A DNA stretch of 64,000 nucleotides from Croceicoccus sp. (GCA_002694745.1 NZMY01000002.1:186001-250000), one strand, 5' to 3'. Positions 1-9,440 are shown, counted from the first letter of the stretch. The notes: generated by a model not told the origin, from the letters alone. Numbers and translations: made by a program.

Positions 1-50
1 GAAGCTGACCGAATGACGGTCCGCAATCGAACTCTACGCTGCGAACGCGC

Positions 51-437
51 CTATTCGGCGGAGCCAGCCAGCGGATCCGCGTCGGCGGGCGCAGCCGCAG
101 GTGCGGTATCGGCCGGCGGAACCGCAGCGGGTGCCGCCGGTGCCAGCGGATCGGGCGCTGCGGCCGGTATCGTGCGATCGAGCGACGTGTCGATTTCGCT
201 GCCCTGCGTCGTTTCCACGGCCAGCGCAGCAAGCACGATCGACAGCACCACGAACAGCACGGCAAGGATGCCGGTCGCGCGGGTCATGAAATTGGCCGCG
301 CCGCGTGCGCTCATCAGGCCGGACGGGCTGCCGCCTACGCCAAGACCGCCGCCTTCCGACTGCTGCATCAGGATGGCGCCGACCAGCGCCGCCGCGACAA
401 GCGCCTGAACGATGGTAAGAAACAGGAAAAGCGACAT
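51..437 (-). CDS. secG: Preprotein translocase subunit SecG
   Basis: SecG is the small accessory subunit of the SecYEG inner-membrane export channel. The protein is 128 residues from the ATG at 437; the longer ORF in the track adds 22 residues with no support. Two membrane segments are visible (about residues 2-25 and 50-72), joined by the typical Gly-rich loop with the family signature LMQQSEGGGLG. After the second segment comes a tail of about 50 residues rich in Ala, Pro and Asp, longer than in E. coli SecG but common in sphingomonads. It lies downstream of tpiA on the same strand, an arrangement common in alphaproteobacteria. Nothing codes in bases 1-50. Confidence 0.93.
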   Translation of the reverse strand: MSLFLFLTIVQALVAAALVGAILMQQSEGGGLGVGGSPSGLMSARGAANFMTRATGILAVLFVVLSIVLAALAVETTQGSEIDTSLDRTIPAAAPDPLAPAAPAAVPPADTAPAAAPADADPLAGSAE

Positions 438-563
438 CGTTTGATCCGGATACTCAGTCAGAAAACAAGGGTGCGAGATCGGGAGCAGCAGGTGCCCATG
501 CAAGGGTGCCGCGCTCCGAAGCCGCGGCCTTTACCGGCCGGGGCGCGATCTGGCAAGTTCGGT

Positions 564-597
564 GCCCTATTGCTCGTCCAGCCCTATTGCTCGTCCA
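564..597. repeat. Perfect 17-bp tandem duplication over the tpiA stop codon
   Basis: The unit GCCCTATTGCTCGTCCA occurs twice head to tail (564-580 and 581-597). The second copy contains the last codons and the TAG of tpiA; the first copy lies just past the stop. It looks like a small slippage duplication that left the reading frame of tpiA intact. Confidence 0.9.
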
Positions 598-1333
598 GCG
601 AAGCCGCCGCCGCGATGATCGGCACGAAACCGTCCGCAGTCAGGCTGGCCCCGCCCACCAGCGCGCCGCCCACTTCCGAAGCGGACAGCAACTCGGCGGC
701 GTTCTCGCCCTTTACCGAACCGCCATAGAGGATGCGGATGTCCTGCCCCTCGTCGCCGTAGCGGTCCATCAGGACGGCGCGCAGCCATTTGTGCATGGTG
801 CCAACCTCCTGCACCGCAGGCACGCGCCCGGTGCCGATGGCCCAGATCGGTTCATAGGCGATCGACAGGCGCTGCGGCGAATCGGGAAGGCAATCGGCCA
901 GCTGGCGCGCGACGATCTTCTCAGCCTCACCCGAATCGCGCTGTTCGGCGCTTTCGCCGACGCACAGGATCACGCCCAGATCGATGGCCTGCGCCGCTTC
1001 GGCCTTGGCCCTGACATCGGCATTGGTCTCGCCGTGATCGGCACGGCGCTCGGAATGGCCGACGATGACGAAATCCGCCCCGGCCTCGCGCAGCATGGGC
1101 GCGGAGATGTCGCCCGTGTGTGCACCCTTGTCGGTCCGGTGACAGTTCTGCGCACCGACGCCGATCTGCTTCACGGTTTCGCGCAAGGCCCCGATCAGCG
1201 TGGCAGGCGGCGCAATCGCCACCTCTACCTTGGGCAGGCGGGCAGCCGCCCGGTCAATCGCACGCGCCTCGTTGAGGTCCGCGCGCATGCCGTGCATCTT
1301 CCAGTTTCCGACCACATAGCAACGTTGTGCCAT
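584..1333 (-). CDS. tpiA: Triosephosphate isomerase
   Basis: Cytosolic glycolytic enzyme that interconverts dihydroxyacetone phosphate and glyceraldehyde 3-phosphate. The protein is 249 residues, the usual TIM-barrel length. Catalytic residues are all present: Asn10 and Lys12 in GNWKMHG, His93 in IVGHSERR, and the general base Glu161 in AYEPIWAIGTG. The phosphate-binding LYGGSVKGENA is at about residue 202. The ATG at 1333 gives the exact family N-terminus. It sits upstream of secG on the same strand and diverges from the ppiD-like gene. Tandem repeats flank it on both sides. Confidence 0.97.
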   Translation of the reverse strand: MAQRCYVVGNWKMHGMRADLNEARAIDRAAARLPKVEVAIAPPATLIGALRETVKQIGVGAQNCHRTDKGAHTGDISAPMLREAGADFVIVGHSERRADHGETNADVRAKAEAAQAIDLGVILCVGESAEQRDSGEAEKIVARQLADCLPDSPQRLSIAYEPIWAIGTGRVPAVQEVGTMHKWLRAVLMDRYGDEGQDIRILYGGSVKGENAAELLSASEVGGALVGGASLTADGFVPIIAAAASLDEQ

Positions 1334-1650
1334 CGATTACCGTTCGCCCCTCATCGTGAATCGCATTCGCCAGCTTTATGACCCAGCTTTATGACATCGT
1401 CAGCTTTATGACATCGCCTGTTCGAAGGAAGGGGCGATAGCCGAGCCAGTCGGCGGCGGCTAGCCCAAGGAGGGGCGTGTGTCAAAACGGTTGGGGACCG
1501 GTCGTGCCCCCTTTGCGGGGACGGTGTTGCAGCGGGGCGAACACCCGCCTAAAGCCGTCCGCCACGACGACGCGTGTCCGGCCTGCACGGGCGCGAGCGC
1601 GTGTCAGGAATGTCGGCCCGGTGGGGCCAAGTCACGGATTGCCAGTCGCC
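1334..1650. other. Divergent tpiA / ppiD-like intergenic region, 317 bp
   Basis: No gene is supported here; the ORFs crossing it are upstream extensions of the ppiD-like frame or shadows. Next to tpiA it holds three copies of a short direct repeat (1371-1417). Nearer the ppiD-like gene there is a possible small hairpin around 1505-1530 (CCCC, then GGGG after a TTTGC loop). The rest is GC-rich with no clear sigma-70 boxes, but both flanking genes must take their promoters from it. Confidence 0.6.
1371..1417. repeat. Triple direct repeat CAGCTTTATGAC upstream of tpiA
   Basis: CAGCTTTATGAC starts at 1371, 1384 and 1401. The last two copies are 17-bp units in tandem that differ only in the final base (CAGCTTTATGACATCGT and CAGCTTTATGACATCGC); the first is a 13-bp partial unit. 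The array sits 38-84 bp upstream of the tpiA start, where a repressor or activator could bind. It could equally be a slippage product. Confidence 0.85.
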
Positions 1651-3588
1651 ATGATTCAGGGTTTTCGCAAGCTTTTCCAATCGCCGCTCGGCCTTGTGCT
1701 GACGCTGGGCTTCGTGGTGCTGATCGCGCTGGCCTTTGCCAGTGCCGACATCACGGGTTCGGGCTTTGGCGGAATCGCGGGAAGCGAGCGCGTGGCGACC
1801 GTGGGCGACCAGAAGATCACGACCTCGCAGCTGCGCACCACGGTCGGCAGCGCGTTCGAACAGGCGCGCGAGGGCAATCCATCCGCCACGATGGAGGATT
1901 TCCTCGAGGCCGGAGCGATCGACAATATTCTGGACCAGATGATCGACAGGTCCTCGCTGTATGACTTCGGTCTGTCGAACGGGATCAGGATCGGCGAATC
2001 GCTGATCGGCAGCGAACTGGCGCAATTGCCCGCGTTCCAGGGGCCCGACGGGAAGTTCAGCCAGGATCTCTATAATCAGGCAATCTCTCGCCGCGGCCTG
2101 TCCGACCAGATGGTGCGCGAGGATATCGGCATGGGCCTCGTCTCGCGCATGCTGCTGGTTCCCACGACCGTCGGCGACAGGGCGCCAGCAGGAGTCGCCC
2201 GGCGCTATGCGGGGCTGCTCAACGAGACGCGTCATGGCGGCGTCGCACTGATCCCCAGCCCCGCCTTTATCGAGGATACGCCGGTCGCGGACGCCACGCT
2301 GAAAAGCTATCTCGCCTCCAATCGCGAACGCTACATGCTGCCGGAACGCCGGACGATTCGCTATGCGACCTTTGGCGCCGATGCGCTGGGCGCGTCGGCA
2401 GCGGCGACGGATGCCGAGATCGCCGAACGCTTCAACGCCAATGCAAGCCGCTATGCGGCGCGCGAGGAGCGCGAGATTGAGCAGCTTGTCGTACCGACCG
2501 AAGCGGCCGCGAATGCGCTGAAGGCGCAGATCAGCTCTCCTTCGCAGCTTCGCGCCGTGGCGGAGCAGCAGGGGCTTGAAACCAACGCCGTGACCGCGAC
2601 CAGCCGCCAGCAACTGGCGTCGAGTACGACCCCGCAGGTCGCCGCCGCCGTCTATGACGCCGCGCCCGGCAGCATTGTCGGTCCCGTTCGCGGGCCGCTC
2701 GGCTTCTATCTCATCCGTGTCGGCAATGTCAGCTCGGTCCCGGCGCGCAGCCTTGCCGATGTGCGCGGCGAGCTGGCGGAGGAAATTACCGAAGAGAAAA
2801 CCCGTCAGCTGCTGGCCGACCGCGCCTCGCAGATCGAGGAACGCCTTCAGTCGGGCGCAAGTCTCGCCGATGTGGCGAAGTCGGTGAACGCCGATATTTC
2901 CGTCACCCCGCCGCTGCTGGAAGACGGCACCGTATTCGGCGAAGGCGAAGTCGAACCGGCGGAGGCGCGGCTGGCGCAGACCGTGTTTGCGATGCAGGCC
3001 GATGGCGACGCGCAGATCGCGGCCGGCATGGACGGCCAGAGCTATGTGATCTTCGCCCCCGGTGAAGTGACCCGCGCCGCGCCCCCGCCGTTCGACGAAC
3101 TGAAGCCGATCCTGACCCGCGACTACAAGCTTGAGCAGGGGTCGAAGGAAGCGAAGGCCGCTGCCGACAAGGTGCTGGCCGCGATCAAGGGCGGAAAGTC
3201 GCTGAACGAGGCGCTGGCGGCGCTCGACATTCGTACGCCGCCCGTCGATTCGATCGATCTCACCCGCCGCCAGCTCATGGCCCAGCGCCAGCAGCGCGGG
3301 ATCGCGCCGCCGCTTGCGCTCATGTTCACCATGGCCCCCAAGACCGCCAAGAGGCTGGAGGCGCCCAACGGTCTCGGCTGGTTCATCGTCTCGCTCGACC
3401 GTATCGACGTGCCCGAAATTGCCGCCGACGATCCGATCATCGCGCAGACGCAGGGCGAATTGTCGCGCCTTCGCCAGCAGGAGCTGATCGACCAGCTTCG
3501 GCTTGCCATCGGCAAGGAAGTGCCGGTCAAGCGGAACGACAACGCGATCTCGGCGGTGCGCACGCAGCTTGCCCCGCAGTCGAACTGA
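1651..3588 (+). CDS. PpiD/SurA-like periplasmic peptidyl-prolyl isomerase
   Basis: Membrane-anchored periplasmic folding factor of the SurA_N/parvulin (PpiD) class, expected to help outer-membrane and secreted proteins fold. The 645-residue protein from ATG 1651 begins MIQGFRKLFQ, a short cytoplasmic stretch, then one membrane segment (about residues 13-31), the PpiD layout. A SurA_N-like helical region follows and a parvulin-type region at about residues 275-360 ends in GPLGFYLIRV. A C-terminal helical domain completes it. The track ORF adds 58 residues in frame from 1477; that extension is Arg-rich and not PpiD-like. The stop overlaps trpE by one base (TGATG), suggesting translational coupling. 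Confidence 0.88.
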   Translation: MIQGFRKLFQSPLGLVLTLGFVVLIALAFASADITGSGFGGIAGSERVATVGDQKITTSQLRTTVGSAFEQAREGNPSATMEDFLEAGAIDNILDQMIDRSSLYDFGLSNGIRIGESLIGSELAQLPAFQGPDGKFSQDLYNQAISRRGLSDQMVREDIGMGLVSRMLLVPTTVGDRAPAGVARRYAGLLNETRHGGVALIPSPAFIEDTPVADATLKSYLASNRERYMLPERRTIRYATFGADALGASAAATDAEIAERFNANASRYAAREEREIEQLVVPTEAAANALKAQISSPSQLRAVAEQQGLETNAVTATSRQQLASSTTPQVAAAVYDAAPGSIVGPVRGPLGFYLIRVGNVSSVPARSLADVRGELAEEITEEKTRQLLADRASQIEERLQSGASLADVAKSVNADISVTPPLLEDGTVFGEGEVEPAEARLAQTVFAMQADGDAQIAAGMDGQSYVIFAPGEVTRAAPPPFDELKPILTRDYKLEQGSKEAKAAADKVLAAIKGGKSLNEALAALDIRTPPVDSIDLTRRQLMAQRQQRGIAPPLALMFTMAPKTAKRLEAPNGLGWFIVSLDRIDVPEIAADDPIIAQTQGELSRLRQQELIDQLRLAIGKEVPVKRNDNAISAVRTQLAPQSN

Positions 3589-5138
3589 TGAATCACGCCA
3601 GCACTTTCGACACCGCCGACACCGATCGTGACGCCCACGCCGCCAGCCAACTGCGCGCCCGACGCGCGGGCGTCGTGTGGCGCAAGGTCATCGCGGATTG
3701 CGAGACGCCGGTCGCGGCGGCGGTCAAGCTGATCGAGCCGGGCCGCGGCGACTTCCTGCTGGAATCGGTCGAAGGCGGCGAGACGCGCGGGCGCTACTCG
3801 CTTGTCGGGCTGGATCCGGACCTCGTGTTCCGCGCAAGGGGCCGCAAGGCGGAGATCAATCGCATCTGGGCCAGCGACCGCGATGCCTTTGCGCCGCTGG
3901 ATGACGAGCCGCTGACCGCACTGCGCAAGCTGGCCGCCGATTGCCGGTTCGAAGTGCCAAAGGAACTGCCCCCCGCACTGTCATGTCTCGTCGGCTATTT
4001 CGGCTACGAGACGATCAGCCTGGTCGAGAATGTCGCCCGTCCCGAGCCCAACCCGCTCGACCTGCCCGACATGATCTTCGCGCGGCCGACGCTGATCCTC
4101 GTCTTTGACCGGCTGAAGGACATGCTGTTCTGCGTCGCGCCGGTCTGGCCGTCGGAAACCGATCCGCAGGACGCCGTCGCGGCGGCCCAGGACCGTATTG
4201 ACGCATGCCTCGCCAAGCTGCAGGGCGCGCGGCTGTCCCCGCCCCCGCAATTGCCCGGGGATGCCGAGGCGGCGCTGACGCCGCAATTGCCTGACGGGCG
4301 CTACCGCGAGATGGTGCTGGCGGCCAAGGAATACATCACCGCGGGCGACATCTTCCAGGTCGTGCTGGCGCAGCGCTTCACCTGCCCGTTCCCGCTGCCG
4401 CCATTGGCGCTCTATCGCTCGCTGCGGCGCGTGAACCCCTCGCCGTTTCTCTATTTCCTCGACCTGCCGGGCTTTGCGCTGATCGGGTCCAGCCCCGAGA
4501 TTCTGGTGCGCGTTCGCGGCGGATCGGCAGACCGTCCGGAGGTCACGATCCGCCCGATCGCCGGCACCCGTCCGCGCGGCAAGGATGCCGACGAGGACCG
4601 CGCCAATCGCGAAAGCCTGCTCGCCGACCCCAAGGAACGCGCCGAGCATTTGATGCTGCTCGACCTTGGCCGCAACGACGTGGGGCGCGTGGCGCGTCCC
4701 GGATCGGTGAAGGTGACGGAAAGCTATACGGTCGAGAATTACAGCCATGTCATGCACATCGTGTCGAACGTGGTGGGCGAACTGGCCGATGGGGCCGATG
4801 CGATCGACGCGATGTTCGCGGGCTTTCTGGCGGGCACGGTCAGCGGTGCGCCCAAGGTGCGCGCCTGCCAGATCATCGCAGAGCTGGAGCCGGAAACGCG
4901 GGGCGCCTATGCGGGCGGCGTGGGCTATTTCGCGCCAGACGGATCGGTGGACAGTTGCATCGTGCTGCGAACAGCGGTGGTCAAGGACGGGGTCATGCAT
5001 GTGCAGGCCGGTGCCGGCATCGTCGCCGATTCCGACCCGGCCTATGAACAGCGCGAATGCGAGGCCAAGGCCAGTGCCTTGCTGGCCGCCGCCAAGGAAG
5101 CGCTGAAACTGGCGGATGAGCCCGGCTATGGGCAATGA
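3588..5138 (+). CDS. trpE: Anthranilate synthase component I
   Basis: Converts chorismate to anthranilate with ammonia supplied by TrpG, the first committed step of tryptophan synthesis. The protein is 516 residues, normal for TrpE. The N-terminal domain carries the tryptophan-binding LLES motif (FLLESVEGGETRGRYS); the chorismate-binding domain includes the IAGTRPRG stretch, LLDLGRNDVGR and GTVSGAPKVRA. It begins at the last base of the ppiD-like stop codon. No leader peptide or attenuator is visible before it. It could be a para-aminobenzoate synthase, but the length, the LLES motif and the trpG-trpD-trpC neighbours favour TrpE. Confidence 0.96.
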   Translation: MNHASTFDTADTDRDAHAASQLRARRAGVVWRKVIADCETPVAAAVKLIEPGRGDFLLESVEGGETRGRYSLVGLDPDLVFRARGRKAEINRIWASDRDAFAPLDDEPLTALRKLAADCRFEVPKELPPALSCLVGYFGYETISLVENVARPEPNPLDLPDMIFARPTLILVFDRLKDMLFCVAPVWPSETDPQDAVAAAQDRIDACLAKLQGARLSPPPQLPGDAEAALTPQLPDGRYREMVLAAKEYITAGDIFQVVLAQRFTCPFPLPPLALYRSLRRVNPSPFLYFLDLPGFALIGSSPEILVRVRGGSADRPEVTIRPIAGTRPRGKDADEDRANRESLLADPKERAEHLMLLDLGRNDVGRVARPGSVKVTESYTVENYSHVMHIVSNVVGELADGADAIDAMFAGFLAGTVSGAPKVRACQIIAELEPETRGAYAGGVGYFAPDGSVDSCIVLRTAVVKDGVMHVQAGAGIVADSDPAYEQRECEAKASALLAAAKEALKLADEPGYGQ

Positions 5139-5198
5139 CGCCCCCTACCCCATTCGCCGCCTTGATCTGACCGGCAGAGGCGCGCAAAGGCGGGCATC

Positions 5199-5816
5199 AT
5201 GATCCTTGTCATCGACAATTACGACAGCTTCACCTGGAACCTCGTCCATTATCTGATGGAGATGGGGGCACCCGTGGACGTCGTTCGCAACGATGCGATT
5301 ACGGCGGCAGAGGCATTGCGCAGCGGGGCGAAGGGGTTCCTGATCTCGCCCGGCCCCTGCACGCCCGACGATGCGGGCGTCAGCCTCGATCTGGTCGGCG
5401 CCTGCGCAGAAGCCGGGATGCCGCTGCTGGGCGTGTGTCTGGGCCATCAGTCCATCGGGCAATATTTCGGCGGCCGGGTCGTTCGCGGCGGGCTGATGCA
5501 TGGCAAGACCTCGCCCGTCGATCATGACGGAACGGGCATATTCAAGGGCCTGCCCTCGCCGTTCACGGCCACGCGCTATCATTCTCTGGTGGTCGAGGAT
5601 GTGCCTGATTGTCTGGTGATCAACGCCACAACGCCCCGCCCCGAAGCCGATGGCACCCATGCGATGGGCTTTCGCCATGAAAGCCTGCCGATCCACGGCG
5701 TGCAGTTCCATCCCGAAAGCATCGCCACGCAGCACGGCCATGCGATGCTGGCCAATTTCCTCGCGATTTGCGGGATCGAGGCGAAGCTGCCCGCCGAAAC
5801 GGCCATCGTCGCATGA
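5199..5816 (+). CDS. trpG: Anthranilate synthase component II, glutamine amidotransferase
   Basis: Class I glutamine amidotransferase that hydrolyses glutamine and passes ammonia to TrpE; enzymes of this type often also serve PabB in folate synthesis. The 205-residue protein starts [16 protein letters not shown], the classic N-terminus. The nucleophile Cys is in [13 protein letters not shown] and the His-Glu pair in GVQFHPESI. The start at 5199 follows an AAAGGCGGG ribosome site 60 bp after trpE. Its stop overlaps the trpD start by four bases (ATGA). Confidence 0.96.
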   Translation: MILVIDNYDSFTWNLVHYLMEMGAPVDVVRNDAITAAEALRSGAKGFLISPGPCTPDDAGVSLDLVGACAEAGMPLLGVCLGHQSIGQYFGGRVVRGGLMHGKTSPVDHDGTGIFKGLPSPFTATRYHSLVVEDVPDCLVINATTPRPEADGTHAMGFRHESLPIHGVQFHPESIATQHGHAMLANFLAICGIEAKLPAETAIVA

Positions 5817-6808
5817 TGGCGTCCTCCGGCCTCACGATGGACGAAGCGGAAGCGCTTTTCGGCCAGATGCTCGACGGGGGCATGGCCGATAACGCTATCG
5901 CCGAAGCGCTGGTCGACATGGCGGACCGCGGCGAAACGGCAGAGGAAATCGCAGGCGCGGTGCGCGCCATGCGGGCAAGGATGAAACCGGTGCCTGCCCC
6001 CGCGCTCTCCATCGACGTGTGCGGCACTGGGGGCGACGGGCAGCATTCGCTCAATGTCTCGACCGCCGTGGCGGTGGTGGTGGCGGCATGCGGCGTGCCG
6101 GTGGCAAAACACGGCAATCGCGCGGCCAGCAGCAAGGCTGGCGGCGCCGATACGCTGGAAGGGCTCGGCCTCGATCTCGACCGGGCGGGCGCCATGGCGG
6201 CGCAGACGCTGCCGGACCTGTCCATCGCATTCCTGTTCGCCCAGTCGCATCACCCCGCGCTTGCCCGCATTGCGCCGATCCGCAAGGCTTTGGGGCGCCG
6301 GACCATCTTCAACCTGACCGGACCGCTCGCCAACCCGGCGGGCGTCACCCGTCAGCTGGTGGGCGTGGCCGACCCTGCGCTCGTGCCGCTCTATGCGCGG
6401 GCCATGCGCGACCTTGGGGCCGAACGCGCCCTGGTGGTATCGGGCATGGAAGGGCTGGACGAATTGTCGATCGCCGGGCGAAGCAGGGTGGAAGCGATCG
6501 GTTTCGACTTTCCGGGCGAAGTCCATCCGTCCGATGCAGGGCTTCCCACGCATCCGCTCGACGCGATCAAGGGCGGCGACGCGGCCTATAATGCAGCCGC
6601 CTTGCGCGACTTGTTGACGGGTGCGACGGGCGCTTACCGCGACACCGTCGTCTTTAACGCGGCGGCGGCGCTGATCGTGGCTGGCGAAGCGGCTGACCTG
6701 CGCACCGGCGCGGAAGAAGCGGCCGAAGCCATCGACAAGGGACTTGCCAAGGCATTACTGGATTGCTGGATCGACATGGTGAATTCCGAAGCGAGCAGGT
6801 CGTCATGA
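5813..6808 (+). CDS. trpD: Anthranilate phosphoribosyltransferase
   Basis: Joins anthranilate to phosphoribosyl pyrophosphate. Starting at the ATG in the ATGA overlap with trpG gives 331 residues; the track ORF is 15 residues longer without support, and a second ATG follows at once (5816). Family signatures are visible: the PRPP-binding loop [34 protein letters not shown], and the HP-containing segment [12 protein letters not shown] followed by [16 protein letters not shown]. The stop overlaps trpC by four bases. Confidence 0.96.
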   Translation: MMASSGLTMDEAEALFGQMLDGGMADNAIAEALVDMADRGETAEEIAGAVRAMRARMKPVPAPALSIDVCGTGGDGQHSLNVSTAVAVVVAACGVPVAKHGNRAASSKAGGADTLEGLGLDLDRAGAMAAQTLPDLSIAFLFAQSHHPALARIAPIRKALGRRTIFNLTGPLANPAGVTRQLVGVADPALVPLYARAMRDLGAERALVVSGMEGLDELSIAGRSRVEAIGFDFPGEVHPSDAGLPTHPLDAIKGGDAAYNAAALRDLLTGATGAYRDTVVFNAAAALIVAGEAADLRTGAEEAAEAIDKGLAKALLDCWIDMVNSEASRSS

Positions 6809-7641
6809 GCAACAGGCTGCTCGAAATCTGCGAGGTGAAGCGGGACGAGGTCGCGGCGCGCAAGAAACAGCGTTCGCTGCGCGATCTCGAAGTGCTGGCG
6901 CGCGCGCAGGAAGGTCCGCGCGGCTTTGCCAATCGCCTCGAACAGGCTTCGCGGCGCGGCTTTGGGCTGATTGCAGAAATCAAGAAAGCTTCGCCATCCA
7001 AGGGTCTGATTCGAGAGGATTTCGATCCGCCGGAGCATGCACGTCAATATGCGGCCGGCGGCGCCAGCTGCCTGTCGGTCCTGACCGATGCGCCGCATTT
7101 CCAGGGGCATGAGGATTATCTCGTCGCCGCCCGCGCCGCCTGCACGCTTCCGGTTCTGCGCAAGGATTTCATGGTCGATCCATGGCAAGTGACCGAAGCG
7201 CGCGCGATCGGCGCCGATGCGATCCTGATCATTCTTGCCGCTTTGGACGATACACTCGCGGCAGAGATCGAGGCCGCGGCCATCGACGCGCATATGGACG
7301 TTCTGGTCGAGGTGCATGACGAAGCGGAAATGGCGCGCGCGCATCTGCTGAAATCGCGGCTGATCGGCGTTAATAATCGCGACCTGCGCAGTTTCGTCAC
7401 CGACATCGATGCAACCGCCCGGCTGGCGCCGCTTGCCCCGAGGGATGCGCTGTTGGTGAGCGAAAGCGGCATCGCCAGCCATCAGGACGTGGAGGCCATC
7501 TGCCGATCTTCGGGCGTGCGCTGTTTCCTGGTGGGCGAGAGCCTGATGCGGAAAACCGATGTCGCGGGCGCAACGCGCGACCTGCTGGGCCTTCCGCGAC
7601 TGTCGCGTCAGCCGGGCGGATTGCAGGCCAGCGGCTCCTGA
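6805..7641 (+). CDS. trpC: Indole-3-glycerol phosphate synthase
   Basis: Closes the indole ring from carboxyphenylamino-deoxyribulose phosphate. The ATG at 6805 (ATGA with trpD) gives 278 residues and a normal N-terminus [20 protein letters not shown]. The active-site motif [12 protein letters not shown], the [11 protein letters not shown] strand, the [10 protein letters not shown] segment and [11 protein letters not shown] are all present in TIM-barrel order. No TrpF domain is fused. trpF, trpB and trpA are not in this window. The stop overlaps moaC by one base (TGATG). Confidence 0.96.
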   Translation: MSNRLLEICEVKRDEVAARKKQRSLRDLEVLARAQEGPRGFANRLEQASRRGFGLIAEIKKASPSKGLIREDFDPPEHARQYAAGGASCLSVLTDAPHFQGHEDYLVAARAACTLPVLRKDFMVDPWQVTEARAIGADAILIILAALDDTLAAEIEAAAIDAHMDVLVEVHDEAEMARAHLLKSRLIGVNNRDLRSFVTDIDATARLAPLAPRDALLVSESGIASHQDVEAICRSSGVRCFLVGESLMRKTDVAGATRDLLGLPRLSRQPGGLQASGS

Positions 7642-8135
7642 TGGCGGACAGGCTGACCCATATCGACGAGGCTGGTAATGCGCGCATGGTCGATGTCGGG
7701 GGCAAGGTTCCGGCCCGGCGCGTCGCGGTGGCCAGCGGCACGATCGCCATGTCCGACCGCGCCTTGCAGGCCATCCGCGAAGGCAGCGTCAAAAAGGGCG
7801 ACGTGCTGGCCACCGCCCGCATAGCCGGGATCATGGCCGCCAAGAAAACCGGTGAACTCGTTCCTCTGTGTCATCCGCTGCCAATCGATGCGGTGAATGT
7901 CGAATTCGCGTTTGAGAACGCGGCCATAACCGCGACGGCAACGGCTTCCATCGAAGCCAAGACGGGCGTGGAAATGGAAGCGATTACAGCCGTTTCCGTC
8001 GCGCTCATCACGATCTATGACATGGCCAAGGCACTGGACAAGGGCATGGTCATCGGCGGGATCCGCCTGATTGCCAAGGATGGCGGCAAGTCCGGACGCT
8101 GGCGCGCCGAGGGTCATGAGGACCTGACGCTTTGA
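7641..8135 (+). CDS. moaC: Cyclic pyranopterin monophosphate synthase accessory protein
   Basis: Converts the MoaA product into cyclic pyranopterin monophosphate in molybdenum cofactor synthesis. The 164-residue protein matches the family length. The signature [13 protein letters not shown] and the active-site region [22 protein letters not shown] with KALDKGM are present. It is coupled to trpC by TGATG and to moeA by a TTGA overlap, so it belongs to the same transcription unit as the trp genes, a trp/moa/moe linkage I recall from related alphaproteobacteria. Confidence 0.96.
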   Translation: MADRLTHIDEAGNARMVDVGGKVPARRVAVASGTIAMSDRALQAIREGSVKKGDVLATARIAGIMAAKKTGELVPLCHPLPIDAVNVEFAFENAAITATATASIEAKTGVEMEAITAVSVALITIYDMAKALDKGMVIGGIRLIAKDGGKSGRWRAEGHEDLTL

Positions 8136-9340
8136 CCCCCGGCCCGCTGTTGTCGCTTGAGGATGCGCAAAGCAGGCTTCTCGCGCTCGCGCATCCTCTC
8201 CCGGCAACTGATCTTCCGGTTGCCGAGGCATCGGGACGCTGGCTGGCCGGCGACGTCACCGCGCTGCGATCGCAGCCCCCTGATCCCATGTCGGCGATGG
8301 ACGGATACGCGGTGCGGCAGGCGGATATGCCCGGACCGTGGCAGGTCATCGGCGAAAGCGCCGCCGGTCATCCGTTTCAGGGCAAGGTGGGACCGGGTGA
8401 AGCCGTCAGGATCGCGACGGGCGCCGTCCTTCCCGCTGGCGCCGACATGGTGGCGGTGCAGGAAGATTGCCGGCGCGAGAGCGACAGTCTGTTCTTCAAA
8501 GGCGAAGCTCCCGAACCGCTGGGGCGCCACATCCGGCCGCGTGGACTGGATTTCATGGAAGGCGACATCGTTTGCGGTGCCGGCGAGCGTCTGACGCCCG
8601 CCCGGCTTGCGCTCGCGATCTGCGCGGGACACGGCCAATTGCCAGTGCACGTACGGGCAAATGTCGCGATTATCGAAAGCGGCGACGAATTACGGGCCGC
8701 CGGACAGGATCTGCCCCCCGGCGCCATTCCCGCCAGCAATGGCACGATGCTGGGTTCGCTGTTCGCCGATCTCGGCTGCAAAGTCATGCAGACCGGACCG
8801 GTGCCCGACCGGCGCGAGGCCTTGCGGTCGGCTTTCGAAGCCGCCGACGATGCCGATCTGATCGTGACCAGTGGCGGCGCATCGGTGGGCGACCACGATC
8901 TGGTCCTGCCGGTCCTTGAAGAGATGGGCGCTCGGATCGACTTCTGGCGCGTCGCGATCAAGCCGGGGAAGCCCATCCTCGTCGCCAGTCTGGATGGCCG
9001 CATGGTCATCGGCCTGCCCGGCAATCCCGTATCCAGCTTTGTAACGGCGCATCTTTTCGCGCTGCCCTTTGCCCGCGCCTTGATGGGGGCCGCCGCACCC
9101 TTGCCCGCCCTGCAGCCCATGTTTTGCGAGGCCGATCTACCCGCGACCGGGCGCAGGACCGAATTCCTGCGATGCCGATTTACGGACGCAGGCGTGATTC
9201 CGGTCACTGTACAGGACAGTTCGGCCCTCGGCGCACTGGCTGGTGCGGATGCGCTGCTCTTGCGGCCCGCAGGCGCTGCCGCGGTGGCCAAGGGCGATGT
9301 CGTGCAGACCATGCCGTTCGCACCCCGCTATCGAAGTTAA
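8132..9340 (+). CDS. moeA: Molybdopterin molybdenumtransferase
   Basis: Inserts molybdenum into adenylylated molybdopterin. The 402-residue protein has the MoeA order of domains: SAMDGYAV near residue 50, [14 protein letters not shown], the MoCF-like core IIESGDEL to [12 protein letters not shown], and KPGKPILVA with [12 protein letters not shown]. The start is a TTG whose last two bases lie in the moaC stop (TTGA), the third start type in this run of overlaps. The next gene, lexA, has its own promoter, so the transcript probably ends or weakens after moeA, although no terminator stem is evident. Confidence 0.95.
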   Translation: MTPGPLLSLEDAQSRLLALAHPLPATDLPVAEASGRWLAGDVTALRSQPPDPMSAMDGYAVRQADMPGPWQVIGESAAGHPFQGKVGPGEAVRIATGAVLPAGADMVAVQEDCRRESDSLFFKGEAPEPLGRHIRPRGLDFMEGDIVCGAGERLTPARLALAICAGHGQLPVHVRANVAIIESGDELRAAGQDLPPGAIPASNGTMLGSLFADLGCKVMQTGPVPDRREALRSAFEAADDADLIVTSGGASVGDHDLVLPVLEEMGARIDFWRVAIKPGKPILVASLDGRMVIGLPGNPVSSFVTAHLFALPFARALMGAAAPLPALQPMFCEADLPATGRRTEFLRCRFTDAGVIPVTVQDSSALGALAGADALLLRPAGAAAVAKGDVVQTMPFAPRYRS

Positions 9341-9361
9341 CCGGGATAAGCGGCAAACGGC

Positions 9362-9389
9362 TTGACGCTGGGGCAGATGTTGCTTAATT
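9362..9389 (+). promoter_or_regulatory. Likely lexA promoter
   Basis: TTGACG at 9362-9367 is a near-consensus -35 box. TTAATT at 9384-9389 (16-bp spacing) or the overlapping CTTAAT could be the -10 box. The LexA operator follows directly, so bound LexA would block transcription start. Confidence 0.55.
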
Positions 9390-9404
9390 GTTCCGCATTC
9401 GTTC
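9390..9404 (+). promoter_or_regulatory. LexA (SOS) box, GTTC-N7-GTTC
   Basis: GTTC, seven bases (CGCATTC), then GTTC: an exact match to the LexA operator described for alphaproteobacteria. It lies 36 bp upstream of the lexA start and abuts the likely -10 box, as expected for autorepression. Confidence 0.85.
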
Positions 9405-9440
9405 GCGCCAACGGGCGCAAAGCGGAACAGGACACGCCCG

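Noticed and set aside
506-1381. 291-residue plus-strand ORF across tpiA
   Set aside because: It is antisense to tpiA, which has all its catalytic motifs; composition is the Arg/His-rich type typical of shadows in high-GC genes.
1477-1650. 58-residue N-terminal extension of the ppiD-like ORF
   Set aside because: It is Arg-rich and lacks PpiD character; ATG 1651 gives the expected short lead plus membrane anchor.
9341-9440. Molybdenum cofactor riboswitch near moaC/moeA
   Set aside because: There is no leader before moaC (it overlaps trpC), and the region after moeA is explained by the lexA promoter and operator.
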